From positions 434,001 to 498,000 of the forward strand of contig NZ_JAJCVJ010000003.1 in assembly GCF_020567425.1 (NCBI RefSeq): a stretch of 64,000 bases of DNA, in the 5' to 3' direction. Positions 25,256 through 34,800 of the stretch are shown here, piece after piece. A program made the position numbers and the translations under genes. Every line of letters starts with the position of its first letter. Within the stretch, counting starts at the first letter, position 1. The stretch comes from Salinirubrum litoreum. GTDB taxonomy: Archaea; Halobacteriota; Halobacteria; Halobacteriales; Haloferacaceae. The notes beneath the pieces are model-generated. The model made no database searches. It had not been told where the DNA came from and worked only from the letters and a program-made list of their open reading frames with translations.

Positions 25256-26533
25256 ATGCCACGCTACGCCCACTTCGAGGACCTCGACGACTTCGCCGCC
25301 TGCTACCGCGAGGAGATCGCCCCCGCGATGCGGGCCGACCCCGACGCGCCCGATCCGGAGGTCGACACCCCGACGTACGCGTGGCTGAAGTCGAACTTCT
25401 CTGGGTTCGTCGAACGACTCCGCCGGGACCACGACTGCTCTCCCGGCGAGTTCTACGACGCGGTCGGCCTGCCGCCGGCGACCGGCGACGGGAGTGAGAC
25501 GGACGAGTCCGCCGACAGCGACTGGGGACTCGCTCACACCCCGACCGTGCAGGCGCTGGACGACTACCTCGAGGAACTCCGGCGTGATCGCGGCCGCGCG
25601 GAGACCACGGTCGGCCCGCGACGCTCCCGCCTGCGGACCTACGTGACCACCTACCGCGACGTGAACGACACCGACGACCTGCTCTCGCCACTGCTCGACG
25701 AGTCGGCCAGACCCGACGAGATCGCCCGCGTCCGCGACACCTTCCGGGTGCTCGACGACGAGTTGGGGACGCTCGCCTCGAAGAAGAAGTACGTCTCGGC
25801 GGTGTCGAACTGGTACACGTTCTGTGTCGAGATGGGTCGGGCGATCTACAACCCGGCCGAGAACCTCACGCGCCGCTTCGGGTGGGACGAGACCCCGATC
25901 TACGACCACCCCGCGCTGTCGCCCGCCGACATCGAGGCGATGCTCGCGGTCGCCGACGACGCCCAGCGATTCCTGCTCCTCGCGCTCGCCGGGTGGGGCC
26001 TCCGGCCGGTCGAGGCCTGTGAACTCCACGTCGAGCAGTTGGTCCTCTCGCCCGAGGCGGGCGACGTGCCGTACATCGAGTTCGCGCCCGGCGAGCGAAA
26101 GAACGCCCGGCGCACGCGGAACACGGTCGAACTGCTCGTGGGGCGGGAGGCGGTCGAACGGCGTATCGCCCGGCTCTCTGATCGGGCGGGGTGGACCGGT
26201 TACCTGCTCCCCGGCCAGTCTGTCGGTCGCCCCATCTCGACCGCGACGGCCCGGCGCTGGCTCCGCCAGTTGGGTGAGGAGGCGGGCGTGCAAATCGACG
26301 GGAGTCACCCGCTCCCGAAGATGGGCAGACGCACGTGGTACCGCCTCTACCGCCAGCAACGGCCGACTATCGACGCCGGGACGGCGGCGGTCGCAGACGC
26401 CCAGGGGAGCCGTGACGCGGGCGTCTCCGAGCGCAACTATCTCGACGAGCGCACGCGCCGGGAAGCCAGAGCCGACGCGATGCGCGAGTTGGTCCGCCAG
26501 GAACTCGCAGACGTCTTCGAGTCGTCGCTGTAG
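25256..26533 (+). CDS. Tyrosine recombinase / integrase family protein
   Basis: 425 residues from the ATG at 25256. An unrelated N-terminal extension covers about 1-95, then a SAM-like core-binding domain (TVQALDDYLEELRRDRG and later ASKKKYVSAVSNWYTFCVEM). The catalytic domain has the box-I arginine in GWGLRPVEACELH, an RRTWYRLY box-II arginine preceded by KMG rather than a canonical HxxR, and a terminal tyrosine in SERNYLDE. DNA cutting and rejoining through the Tyr is the family mechanism. No att repeats or phage genes adjoin it, so it may be a resident XerC-like enzyme or the remnant of an element. Confidence 0.85.
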   Translation: MPRYAHFEDLDDFAACYREEIAPAMRADPDAPDPEVDTPTYAWLKSNFSGFVERLRRDHDCSPGEFYDAVGLPPATGDGSETDESADSDWGLAHTPTVQALDDYLEELRRDRGRAETTVGPRRSRLRTYVTTYRDVNDTDDLLSPLLDESARPDEIARVRDTFRVLDDELGTLASKKKYVSAVSNWYTFCVEMGRAIYNPAENLTRRFGWDETPIYDHPALSPADIEAMLAVADDAQRFLLLALAGWGLRPVEACELHVEQLVLSPEAGDVPYIEFAPGERKNARRTRNTVELLVGREAVERRIARLSDRAGWTGYLLPGQSVGRPISTATARRWLRQLGEEAGVQIDGSHPLPKMGRRTWYRLYRQQRPTIDAGTAAVADAQGSRDAGVSERNYLDERTRREARADAMRELVRQELADVFESSL

Positions 26534-26635
26534 TCGCTCGGCGAACGACGTCGGCTCTCTCAACGGGTTATTGAAGCTTTCTTTAGGGTGAGTATCCTGT
26601 GACTAACTTAGTAATGACAGCAGAGCTAACATTCT

Positions 26636-27940
26636 ATGTCCAGAAACGTTGCGTTGATCGTTCTCGACACGCTCCGGTACGATGCCTTCGAGTCGGAGTT
26701 CGGCTTTCTTGACGGGGTGACCTTCACCAACTGTTATTCGCCGTCTCACTGGACGATCCCAGCTCACGCATCCCTGTTCACCGGGTACTCCCCATCCGAG
26801 GTGCAGGCCCACGCAAAATCGACGGCACTCGATACTCCCAACTCGACGCTAGCCGAAGCACTCTCGGCGGCGGGGTACCGAACACGAATGTGGACCACCA
26901 ATGTCCAACTGAACATCAATCCTGGGTGGAGGCGTGGGTTCGACGAGCTTCGTGGGCCACAGAACCTCGACCCTGCCGCAGACGATCTGTTCAACTGGAC
27001 CGAGGCACTCGCCGATATCGACGCCACTGGACTCCGGAAGTACGCTCGGGCGGGACTTGAGTGCCTCCGGAGTGACGCCGCAACGGTCCCTTCGATGTTC
27101 GACATGGCTCGACGACACGTAACTGAACGACACACCGAGAACGACTCGCCCAAGGTACGTCGTCGGCTGGCAGAGACTTCTTTCGGTGACGGGAACGAGT
27201 TCCTCTACGTAAACTTGATGGAAGCACACACCCCTTACTGGTCGGGGCAGGACTTCGGCCTGGACGAACCGGTCGACGTGGTCGTTTCACAGTCGTTCCT
27301 CCCGGAGACGATCGACAGAGACCGTATCGTCGACGCGTACGGGGAGGTCGTTCAGTATCTCGCCAGTGAGTACGAACGACTGTTCACGTCGCTCACCGAG
27401 CAGTTCGACTGTGTGATCACGGTCGCGGACCACGGTGAGATGTTGGGTGAGGGTGGCTGGTGGAACCACGGCTACGGTCTCTTTCCGGAACTCGTCCACG
27501 TCCCATGCCACGTCTGGTATGACGGGGTCTCCGACAGAACCGTCGACCGACCTGTCTCGCTGCTGGACGTCCCCGCGACCGTGGCCGAGTTCACGGACAT
27601 CCAACCGCTCGGCCGTGGTTACGACCTCCTCGGAGAGGACGCACCGAACGACCGTGCGGTCGTGACCGAATATCACGGTGTCCTGCCGTGGCTCTTCGAC
27701 CAGGCGGAGAGCTACGGGGTGGATACGACGGAGTACGAACGACGGGACACGCCGCTTTTCGGGATCGCGGACGCAGACGGTTACCGGTTCCAGCGACACG
27801 GTCGAACGGATGAACTCACCGACACGGACCGCGACAGACTCGACGAGAAAGTGGACATTCGATCGATCGACTTGGAACACAAGCAGACGGACGTCAGTGA
27901 CGATGCGATTAGTCGGTTGGAACACCTGGGCTACGCCTGA
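26636..27940 (+). CDS. Sulfatase/alkaline-phosphatase superfamily hydrolase
   Basis: 434 residues. The metal site is visible: ALIVLDTLRYDAF (Asp11), SPSHWTIPAHASLFTG in which Thr40 occupies the nucleophile position, and VADHGEMLGEGGWWNHGYG near 263-281. There is no CxPxR formylglycine motif, so it may act on phosphate esters rather than sulfates. No signal peptide. Third positions hold visibly more A/T than in neighbouring genes (ttt, aat, act codons are common) and the flanks are AT-richer, consistent with acquisition from elsewhere. Similar proteins are often part of haloarchaeal surface-glycan loci. Confidence 0.85.
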   Translation: MSRNVALIVLDTLRYDAFESEFGFLDGVTFTNCYSPSHWTIPAHASLFTGYSPSEVQAHAKSTALDTPNSTLAEALSAAGYRTRMWTTNVQLNINPGWRRGFDELRGPQNLDPAADDLFNWTEALADIDATGLRKYARAGLECLRSDAATVPSMFDMARRHVTERHTENDSPKVRRRLAETSFGDGNEFLYVNLMEAHTPYWSGQDFGLDEPVDVVVSQSFLPETIDRDRIVDAYGEVVQYLASEYERLFTSLTEQFDCVITVADHGEMLGEGGWWNHGYGLFPELVHVPCHVWYDGVSDRTVDRPVSLLDVPATVAEFTDIQPLGRGYDLLGEDAPNDRAVVTEYHGVLPWLFDQAESYGVDTTEYERRDTPLFGIADADGYRFQRHGRTDELTDTDRDRLDEKVDIRSIDLEHKQTDVSDDAISRLEHLGYA

Positions 27941-28378
27941 ACGCTCGCCCTTGCTCCCTGTTCGACAGAACGCTCGTTCTCGCCGGACGAACCACTCGTC
28001 GGTCATGTCTCCGTAGAAGACGGCCGTCCGGGTCGCGGCCGTCTCGACTCGTCGACCGAGAACGTGGGGCCGTGCCGAAGGTCTCGTGATCTCGGTCACG
28101 CGGTACCCACGGGAAGTGCGGACCGCGTTGCGAGCGCTACAACCCCCGAACGCCACTGCCGTGTCGCACGAGGGTCACTCCTACAGTTCGGGTAGCGCTA
28201 CTTGGTTATTGAGCGACTACGTCAGACGCTATCTCGCTGCAGGCTGGCGTTTCTTTCGCCTGTAGCTGGTTAACGCGGGTCTTATACCCCCGACGCTGTG
28301 TGTCGGCTGCTCACACGCACTAGACGCCGAGCGGAGCGGCCGGATCGTGTCTCGTTCCGGACTGTTCGTGTCGTTCAT
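27941..28378. other. Intergenic region before glmM, no gene recognised
   Basis: About 440 bases with no convincing coding frame. Base composition is mixed; AT-richer patches occur at 28196-28215 and 28262-28295 (GGTTAACGCGGGTCTTATAC). It continues the atypical composition of the sulfatase gene. No tRNA, att duplication or terminator hairpin was found. Confidence 0.6.
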
Positions 28379-28404
28379 CGGTTTAGGCATGATATACTAA
28401 ACCG
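28379..28404 (+). promoter_or_regulatory. glmM promoter with palindrome spanning the TATA box
   Basis: CGGTTTAG (28379-28386) and CTAAACCG (28397-28404) form a perfect 8-bp inverted repeat around a 10-nt spacer containing GATATA (28391-28396), which sits 30-35 nt upstream of the glmM ATG at 28426. A protein binding this palindrome would occlude TBP, so glmM is probably under repressor control. Confidence 0.65.
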
Positions 28405-28425
28405 CGTTCGGGTCGGAGACGAGGT

Positions 28426-29754
28426 ATGTTCGGAACCAGCGGTATCCGGGGTCCCGTCGGTGACATCGTCACCTCCGATCTAGCCCTCCGACTCGGTCGC
28501 GGACTCGGCAGTACCAACGCAGAGACGGTCGTCGTCGGCCGTGACACACGCGCCACCGGCGAGTTCCTCGAAGACGCCCTCGCCGCCGGGCTTCGGGAGT
28601 CCGGCGTCGACGTGATCCGCGTCGGCGTCGCCTCGACGCCGACGATCGCCCGCAACGTCGGGTGGCTCGGCGCGGACGCCGGGGTCTCGATCACCGCCTC
28701 GCACAACCCGCCCGCCGACAACGGTCTGAAGTTCTGGGGTGCCGACGGCCGCGCGTTCGATACCGAGCGCCGCCGTTCGCTGATCCAGGGCGTCAACGCC
28801 TGTGCCTTCTCGCTGGTCCCGTGGGACGAGGCCGGCTCTCAGCGGACCGACACCGAGGCCGAAGAACGCCACGTGGAGGCCCTCCTGGACGCCGTGGGCG
28901 TACCGAACCCGGAAGACCTCTCGGTCGTCGTCGACGTGGGTCACGGGGCCGGCGGCGTCACGGTCGAGGCTCTCACTCGACTCGGCTGTCACGTCACGAC
29001 GCTGAACGCACAGGAGGACGGCCGGTTCCCCGGCCGAGAGAGCGAACCGACCGCCGAGACCTGTACCGCGCTGCAAGCGACAGTCGCCGGGACCGACGCC
29101 GACCTCGGGATCGCCCACGACGGGGACGCCGACCGGATGATGGCGGTCGCCGAGGACGGCACCTTCCTCTCGGGTGACGCACTGCTCGCGCTGTTCGCTG
29201 GCGAGGCAGTCTCCCCCGGCAAACGCATCGCCGTGCCCCTGAACACGAGTCTGCTCGTGGACGAGGTCGTCGCGAGACACGGTGGGAGCGTCGAACGCAC
29301 CCGCGTCGGCGACGTGTACATCGCGGAGACGGCGACCGACCCGGACGTGGTGTTCGGCGGCGAACCCAGCGGCGCGTGGATCTGGCCCGACGAGACGCTG
29401 TGTCCGGACGGCCCACTCGCGGCGGTCAAACTCGTCGAACTCGTCGCCACACGCGGTCGTCTCTCCGAGTTGACGGCCGACTTCGGTGGCTACACGCTCC
29501 GCCGGGAGAAGGTCGAGACCGACCACAAGGAGTCCACGATGGAGCGTGTCCAGGCGCGGGTCACCGCCGAGTTCGACGACGTGCAGACGATGGACGGCGT
29601 CCGGGTCGCGGTAGACGACGGCTGGTTCCTGATCCGGGCGAGTGGGACGCAACCGCTGATCCGGATCACGGCCGAAGCCCCGACCGCCGACCGTGCCGAC
29701 GAACTGCTCGCTCGTGCGGGTGACATCCTCACGGGTGAGGCGCTCGAAGCGTGA
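28426..29754 (+). CDS. glmM: Phosphoglucosamine mutase-like phosphohexomutase
   Basis: 442 residues. Alpha-D-phosphohexomutase signatures: the phosphoserine loop GVSITASHNPPADNG with Ser92, the metal loop DGDADR at 232-237, a sugar-binding GGEPSGAW loop near 310, and the phosphate-binding RASGTQPLIRI near the C-terminus. The enzyme interconverts glucosamine-6-phosphate and glucosamine-1-phosphate, the step between GlmS and GlmU; the window encodes both of those activities. Assignment as GlmM rather than phosphomannomutase or phosphoglucomutase rests on length and context. Cytoplasmic, stand-alone, with a palindromic promoter. Confidence 0.85.
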   Translation: MFGTSGIRGPVGDIVTSDLALRLGRGLGSTNAETVVVGRDTRATGEFLEDALAAGLRESGVDVIRVGVASTPTIARNVGWLGADAGVSITASHNPPADNGLKFWGADGRAFDTERRRSLIQGVNACAFSLVPWDEAGSQRTDTEAEERHVEALLDAVGVPNPEDLSVVVDVGHGAGGVTVEALTRLGCHVTTLNAQEDGRFPGRESEPTAETCTALQATVAGTDADLGIAHDGDADRMMAVAEDGTFLSGDALLALFAGEAVSPGKRIAVPLNTSLLVDEVVARHGGSVERTRVGDVYIAETATDPDVVFGGEPSGAWIWPDETLCPDGPLAAVKLVELVATRGRLSELTADFGGYTLRREKVETDHKESTMERVQARVTAEFDDVQTMDGVRVAVDDGWFLIRASGTQPLIRITAEAPTADRADELLARAGDILTGEALEA

Positions 29755-29955
29755 TTCTCGTCGGAGGCCGGGAGGGTAGTCTCGCCAGTGGTCGGGCACA
29801 GTGTCGGCAGGGACAGACTGGAAGCCCACCCGTGAAAGATTGTTGCCACACGACCGTCCAGGGGCGGGCTACGCGCTGGGCGCGTGTGCAGAAGTAGCAC
29901 GACCAACGAAATAAAACTGTGGGTGGATTGTTCACCCCCGAGAGACGCGGCAGAC

Positions 29956-30279
29956 TTACTCTATCGTCGAGATCGGTGAGGCGGTGATCCGCCCGTCGTG
30001 GACCGTGACGGTGTAGCCCGCGTACTCGAACTTGACCGTCCCGACGGGGTGGCCGTTCCGCGCGCTCGGTTCGAACAGTCGTTCGAGCGCGTCGGTGTCG
30101 ACGTACTCTCCCAGCGGCACGACCTCGGTCGGCTGTCTGTCTTCGAGTGCGGCGACCAACTCGACGATGGCGTACGGGATCGAGTCGATCTCGTCGTCGC
30201 CCCACTCGACGGCGTAGGTGCCGTGACGGTCGTCGTATTCGATCTCTCGCCCGGATGGTAGTGCCCGCCCTCGGCTCAT
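29956..30279 (-). CDS. HalOD1 output-domain protein
   Basis: 107 residues, ATG at 30279 (MSRGRALPSGREIEYDDRHG). The core has DSIPYAIVELVAALEDRQPT, VPLGEYVDTDALERLF and VKFEYAGYTVTVHDGRITAS, which follows the HalOD1 pattern. HalOD1 is a haloarchaeal domain found alone or at the ends of bacterio-opsin-activator-type regulators and response regulators; its activity is unknown. Convergent with glmM across a 200-bp space. Confidence 0.82.
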   Translation of the reverse strand: MSRGRALPSGREIEYDDRHGTYAVEWGDDEIDSIPYAIVELVAALEDRQPTEVVPLGEYVDTDALERLFEPSARNGHPVGTVKFEYAGYTVTVHDGRITASPISTIE

Positions 30280-30493
30280 ACTTCTTTTTCTACTCGGTCG
30301 GTGATCGCATATGAAAATACCGTTCTCGCCGAGATGATGTTGTTGGAGCAACACGATTTGTCGCACATTACTTGCGGGGTCGACTCCGTCTGGTATCGGT
30401 CTTGTGGCCGGTTCTGTGACTCGTGGCACCGGTCTCCCGGAGTCGCTCACCGACGGTGGCACACGCCGGACCGGTGATCGTGCGGGCGCTCCG

Positions 30494-31675
30494 TCACCGG
30501 TCCCGAAGCACCGTCTCGCCGGGCGTGCTCGTCGCGCCGGCCGAGAAGGTGACGCCAGCGTTGACGCTCGTGTTGATCCCGGTCTTCGCGCCGGGCCCGA
30601 ACACGGCACCGAACTTCCGGCGACCGGTCGAGACGCGCTCGCCTTTCACCGTCAGTTCCACGTCGGCGTCGTCGTGCCGGAGGTTCGCGACTTTCGTCCC
30701 CGCCCCGAGGTTCACGTCGGGGGCGAGCAGACTGTCGCCGACGTACGAGAGGTGCGGCACTGCGGCGTCGGCCATGACGACGCTGTTCTTCACCTCGACC
30801 GCGTGACCGACCGTCGCGCCGGGGCCGACGTACACCGCCCCCCGGAGGTAGGCGTTCGGGCCGACCTCGGCTCCGGCACAGATGCGTGCCGGTCCCGCGA
30901 TGGTGACGCCCGAGTGGACCGTCGCGCCCGCCTCGACGACGACACCCTCGGCGAGGGTCGCACCCTCCGCGACCTCGCCGTCGATCCGTGTCTCCTGTTC
31001 TGCCAGCTTCCACTCGTTTGCCTCCAACAACTCCCACGGGCGACCCACGTCCAGCCAGTGGTCGAACTCGACTGGTGTCACGGCGCGTTCCCGGATCACC
31101 CGCGCGAGGACGTCCGTGATCTCGAACTCGCCTCGGTCGCTCTCTGCCACGTCGAGCCAGTCGACAGCTTCCTCGGGAAAGACGTACGCGCCGGCGTTGA
31201 CCAGCGAGGAAGGGGGGTGCTCGGGTTTCTCGACGATGCCCGTCACCACGCCGTCTTCTACGTCGAGGACGCCGTAGTTGCTCGGTTCGGCGACACGGGT
31301 CGCGCCCACCGCGGGACCAGACTGGAACAGTCGACGCAGGGAGTCGGCGTCGTAGAGGTTGTCGCCGTTCAACACCGCGAAGTCGCCGTCGAGTTCCGCG
31401 CGGGCGACCCGGAGTGCGTCGGCGGTGCCTCGGCGCTGCTCCTGTTCGACGTAGCTGACCGGCACGCCCTCGTACTCCCCGCCGAAGTAGTCGCGGACCG
31501 TCTGTGCCTCGTAGCCGACGACGAAGACGAGTTCGTCCGCGCCGGCCGCCACCGCGTCGCGGGCGACGTGACCGCAGATCGGTCGCCCGGCCACGGGGAG
31601 CATCGGTTTCGGAATCGTGTCGGTCAGCGGCCGCATCCGGGTGCCGGTCCCGGCTGACAGGACGACTGCTTGCAT
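30494..31675 (-). CDS. GlmU-like bifunctional sugar-1-phosphate nucleotidylyltransferase/acetyltransferase, copy 1
   Basis: 393 residues. N-terminal nucleotidyltransferase: VVLSAGTGTRMRPLTDTIPK (4-23), the Q/GT-A region RRGTADALRVA, metal-binding VLNGDNLYD and EKPEHPPSSLVNAGAYVF. The C-terminal left-handed beta-helix (about 235-393) has hexapeptides such as GVTIAGPARICAGAEVGPNA and ends with the acetyltransferase-type NLRHDDADVELTVKGERV and GINTSVNAG. It likely forms UDP-GlcNAc (or another NDP-sugar) and may acetylate GlcN-1-P. A second, co-operonic paralogue is upstream of glmS. Archaeal GlmU-type and glucose-1-P thymidylyltransferase-type enzymes are hard to separate by eye. Confidence 0.87.
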   Translation of the reverse strand: MQAVVLSAGTGTRMRPLTDTIPKPMLPVAGRPICGHVARDAVAAGADELVFVVGYEAQTVRDYFGGEYEGVPVSYVEQEQRRGTADALRVARAELDGDFAVLNGDNLYDADSLRRLFQSGPAVGATRVAEPSNYGVLDVEDGVVTGIVEKPEHPPSSLVNAGAYVFPEEAVDWLDVAESDRGEFEITDVLARVIRERAVTPVEFDHWLDVGRPWELLEANEWKLAEQETRIDGEVAEGATLAEGVVVEAGATVHSGVTIAGPARICAGAEVGPNAYLRGAVYVGPGATVGHAVEVKNSVVMADAAVPHLSYVGDSLLAPDVNLGAGTKVANLRHDDADVELTVKGERVSTGRRKFGAVFGPGAKTGINTSVNAGVTFSAGATSTPGETVLRDR

Positions 31676-31802
31676 AGCTCTCGAAACTGGCCGTAGCCGC
31701 TTCGTTATAGTTCAGCTACCGGCCGCGACGCGAGAAAAGTGCGTTCGACGGTCGAGTCAGTCGGCGGCTTCCGCCGCCGAGCCCGTCGGTGCTGTCGCCG
31801 AC

Positions 31803-34800
31803 TTACGACCGCCTGCGCGCGAGCAGTGCGGCCGCGAGGAGCGCGAGCAGTGCGACGAGCACACCGAAGCCGGGTGTCGTCGTGGTCGTCTCCTCGCCGG
31901 GGTCCTCGGCACCACTGCCGCCGTCGTCGCCCGGTTCGACCGTCACAGTCACCCGTTCGCCACCGACGAGCACGTCGTACTCGCCGACCGCATTGAACTG
32001 CTGGACGAACGTCACCGTCGCCGTCTCGCCGGCCTGGAGTGCGATCTGTTCGGTCGCGACCTCGTCGCCGAAGACGGTCAGACTCACGTCCTCGGTGCCC
32101 TCGGCGGTCCCGGTGTTCTCGACCGTCGCGGTGACGAGCACCGACCCGCCGGCCGACAGCGTCGTGCGGTTCAACTCGACCGAGCTGACGCCGATGTCGG
32201 GTTGGCGTTCGGTGACGACCACGGTCTGGTTCTCGGTGCCGATGCCGCTGCTCGTCCGGACGTGGACGCCCACGTCGTAGGTGCCGGGTTCGTCGAACTG
32301 GCGGCTGATCTCGATCGCCCGCCGGTTGCCGGTCGGGACACCGATCTGTCGCTGATCGACGCGCTCGCCGTCGACGAACACCGAGATGTCGGCGTTACCG
32401 AGCACCTCGCCGGTGTTCCGCAGGTTGACGGTCACGGCGTAGGGGTCGCCGACGAACACCTCGTCGGTCGCGTTCAGGCCGGTGAAGCCGACGTTGGCGC
32501 TCGGGACGTTCCCGCCGCCACCGCCGCCGCCGCCACCACCGCCGCCTCCGCCGCCGCCACCACCGGAGTTCTGGACGGAGATGGTTCGGTTGGCGGTCGC
32601 GGCGTTACCCTCGGTGTCCACGACACGGACGCTCGCGTTCTGCTCGCCGTCCGACTCGTAGGTGTGCTGGACGGTCGCCGACGCCGTGGTCCGGTCGATC
32701 TGGCCGTCGCCGTCGAAGTCCCACTCGTACTCGGCGATCTGCCCGTTGTCGGTCGAGTTCCCCGCGTTCATCCTGATGGGGTCGTCCTCGTCCACCTCGT
32801 CGGGAGCGTAGAGGTCGGCGGTCGGCTTCGTGGTGTCGGTCACCTCGACGCTCTGTTGGGCCGTGTCGCTGTTGCCGTCGGCGTCTTCCACGGTCAGGAT
32901 GATCTGATAGGTGCCGGTCGCCGAGTAGGTGTGCGTCGCGGTCTCTCCCGAGGCGCTCGTGCCGTCGCCGAAGGTCCACTCGTAGTTCGTGATGCCCTCG
33001 GCGTCGCTGGAGTTCGAGGCGTCGACAGCGACCTGCGTCCCGGCCTCGACCGTCTCCGGTGCGTCGAACTCGGCCTGCGGGATCGACCGGTCGACGACCG
33101 TGATCGACACCGAGTCGTTCGCGGTGTTGCCCGCGTCGTCGACGACCGTGACGGTCGCCGTGACGGGACCAGCGCGGTCGTAACTGGTGTCGATGGACGA
33201 TGCGGTGGTCGCCTCCTCGGCGGTTCCGTCGCCGTCGAAGTCCCACCGGTACTCCGTGATCGCCGTGTTGTCCGACGATCCCGAGGCGTCGAGCGTGATC
33301 GTCTCGCCGATCCCGACCTCGCTCGGCGTGGCGGTGAGATCGGCGATCGGGTCGTCCTCGTCGCGTTCCTCCACAGTGATCGTCGCGGTCGCCGTGGCCG
33401 TGTTCCCGCTGGCGTCCTCGACGGTCAGTCGCACCTCGTAGGTGCCGGCCGTCTCGTAGGCGAACTCGGGAGTCGCGCCGGTCGCGTCGACCGCGGTGTC
33501 GTCGCTCGTGTCGAAGTCCCACTCGTAGGAGACGACCTCGTCGTTGTCGGAGGAACCGGAGCCGTTCGCGACGAACGTCTCGCCGGTCTTCCGGGTCGTC
33601 GGCACGTCGATCTCAGCGACCGGATCTTCGTCGTCGGTGACGCTGATCTCCTGTGTCACGGTGCCGGTGTTCCCGTTCGCGTCCGTGACCGTCAACGTGA
33701 CCGGGTACGTTCCGCCGTCGGGGAGCGTGGTGTAGGTGTGTTCGACCACCTCGCCCGAACCGGTCGCACTGTCCCCGAAGGACCACTCGTAGTCGGTGAT
33801 CCCGCTGGCGTCACTCGACGCGCCCGCGTCGAACTCGACTGTCCCGCCGAGTGACACGCTGGTCGGATCAGCGGTGAAGTCGGCGACCGGATCTGTCGTG
33901 TCCTGCACGGTGACGGTCACCTCGTCGGTGGCCGAGCCACCGTTCTGGCCGACGACGACCAGCGTGACGGTGTACTGCCCGGTCGCCTCGTAGGTGTGCG
34001 GGACGGTCGGCGAGGCCGTCTGCGTCGTGTTCCCGTCGTCGAAGTTCCACTCGTAGCTCTCGATCTCGCCGGTCGAACTGGAGGCGTTGAACGTCACCGT
34101 GTTCCCGAGTTCGACGGTCTGCTGGTCCGCGGTGACGTTGGCGGTCAGTTCCTCGGCCGGTTCCGTCACCGTGACCTCGCGAGTCGTGGTGTCCGTCGCG
34201 CCGTCGTCGTCGGTGACGGTCAGTTCGACCGTGTACGTGCCCGAGCCACCGTAGACGTTCGTCGCGGTCTCGCCGGTCGAGGTGTTGCCGTCGCCGAAGT
34301 CCCACTCGTAGCTCTCGATCTGGCCGTCCACGTCTGAGGAGGCGGCGGCGTCGAACTGCACGTCGTCGCCGACGGTCGGGTTCGCGGATACGGTGAAGTT
34401 CGCCGTGGGTGGCGTGTTGCCCGCTTCGGTCACTTCGATGACCTGACTCGTGGTGTTCGACGCGCCCGCGTCGTCGGTGACGGTCAACGTGATCGTGTAC
34501 GTGCCGGCGGTCTCGTAGGTGTGACCCACGGTGACGCCAGTGTCGGTCTGCCCGTCGCCGTAGTCCCACGTGTAATTCGCGATCGTGTCGTCCCCGTTCG
34601 GATCGGTCGAGCCGAGTCCGTCGAGACTGACCGACTCGCCGACCGTCGCGTTCTCCGGCGCGTCGATCCGAGCGGTCGGCGGCGCGTTCTCGTCGACGAT
34701 CTCCACCTGCACGCTGTCGAACGAGGTGTTGTTGTCCGAATCGACGACTGCGAGGGTCGCCTCGTAGGTGCCGGTCTCGTCGTAGGTGTGTTCGACGACC

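Noticed and set aside
28196-28225. Shared promoter element TTATTGAGCGACTACGT (28207) and TTATTGAGAGACTACGT (62951)
   Set aside because: One mismatch in 17, but the two lie in opposite orientation relative to glmM and glmU, and several such pairs are expected by chance in 64 kb.
29840-29940. tRNA-like or small-RNA structure between glmM and the HalOD1 gene
   Set aside because: Some GC-rich pairing can be drawn (GGGGCGGGC...), but there is no cloverleaf, no B-box and no CCA-side acceptor pairing.
31617-33854. 745-codon plus-strand frame across the PKD gene
   Set aside because: Mirror of PKD repeats on the other strand; repetitive VDRR-type content, no start signal, no domain.
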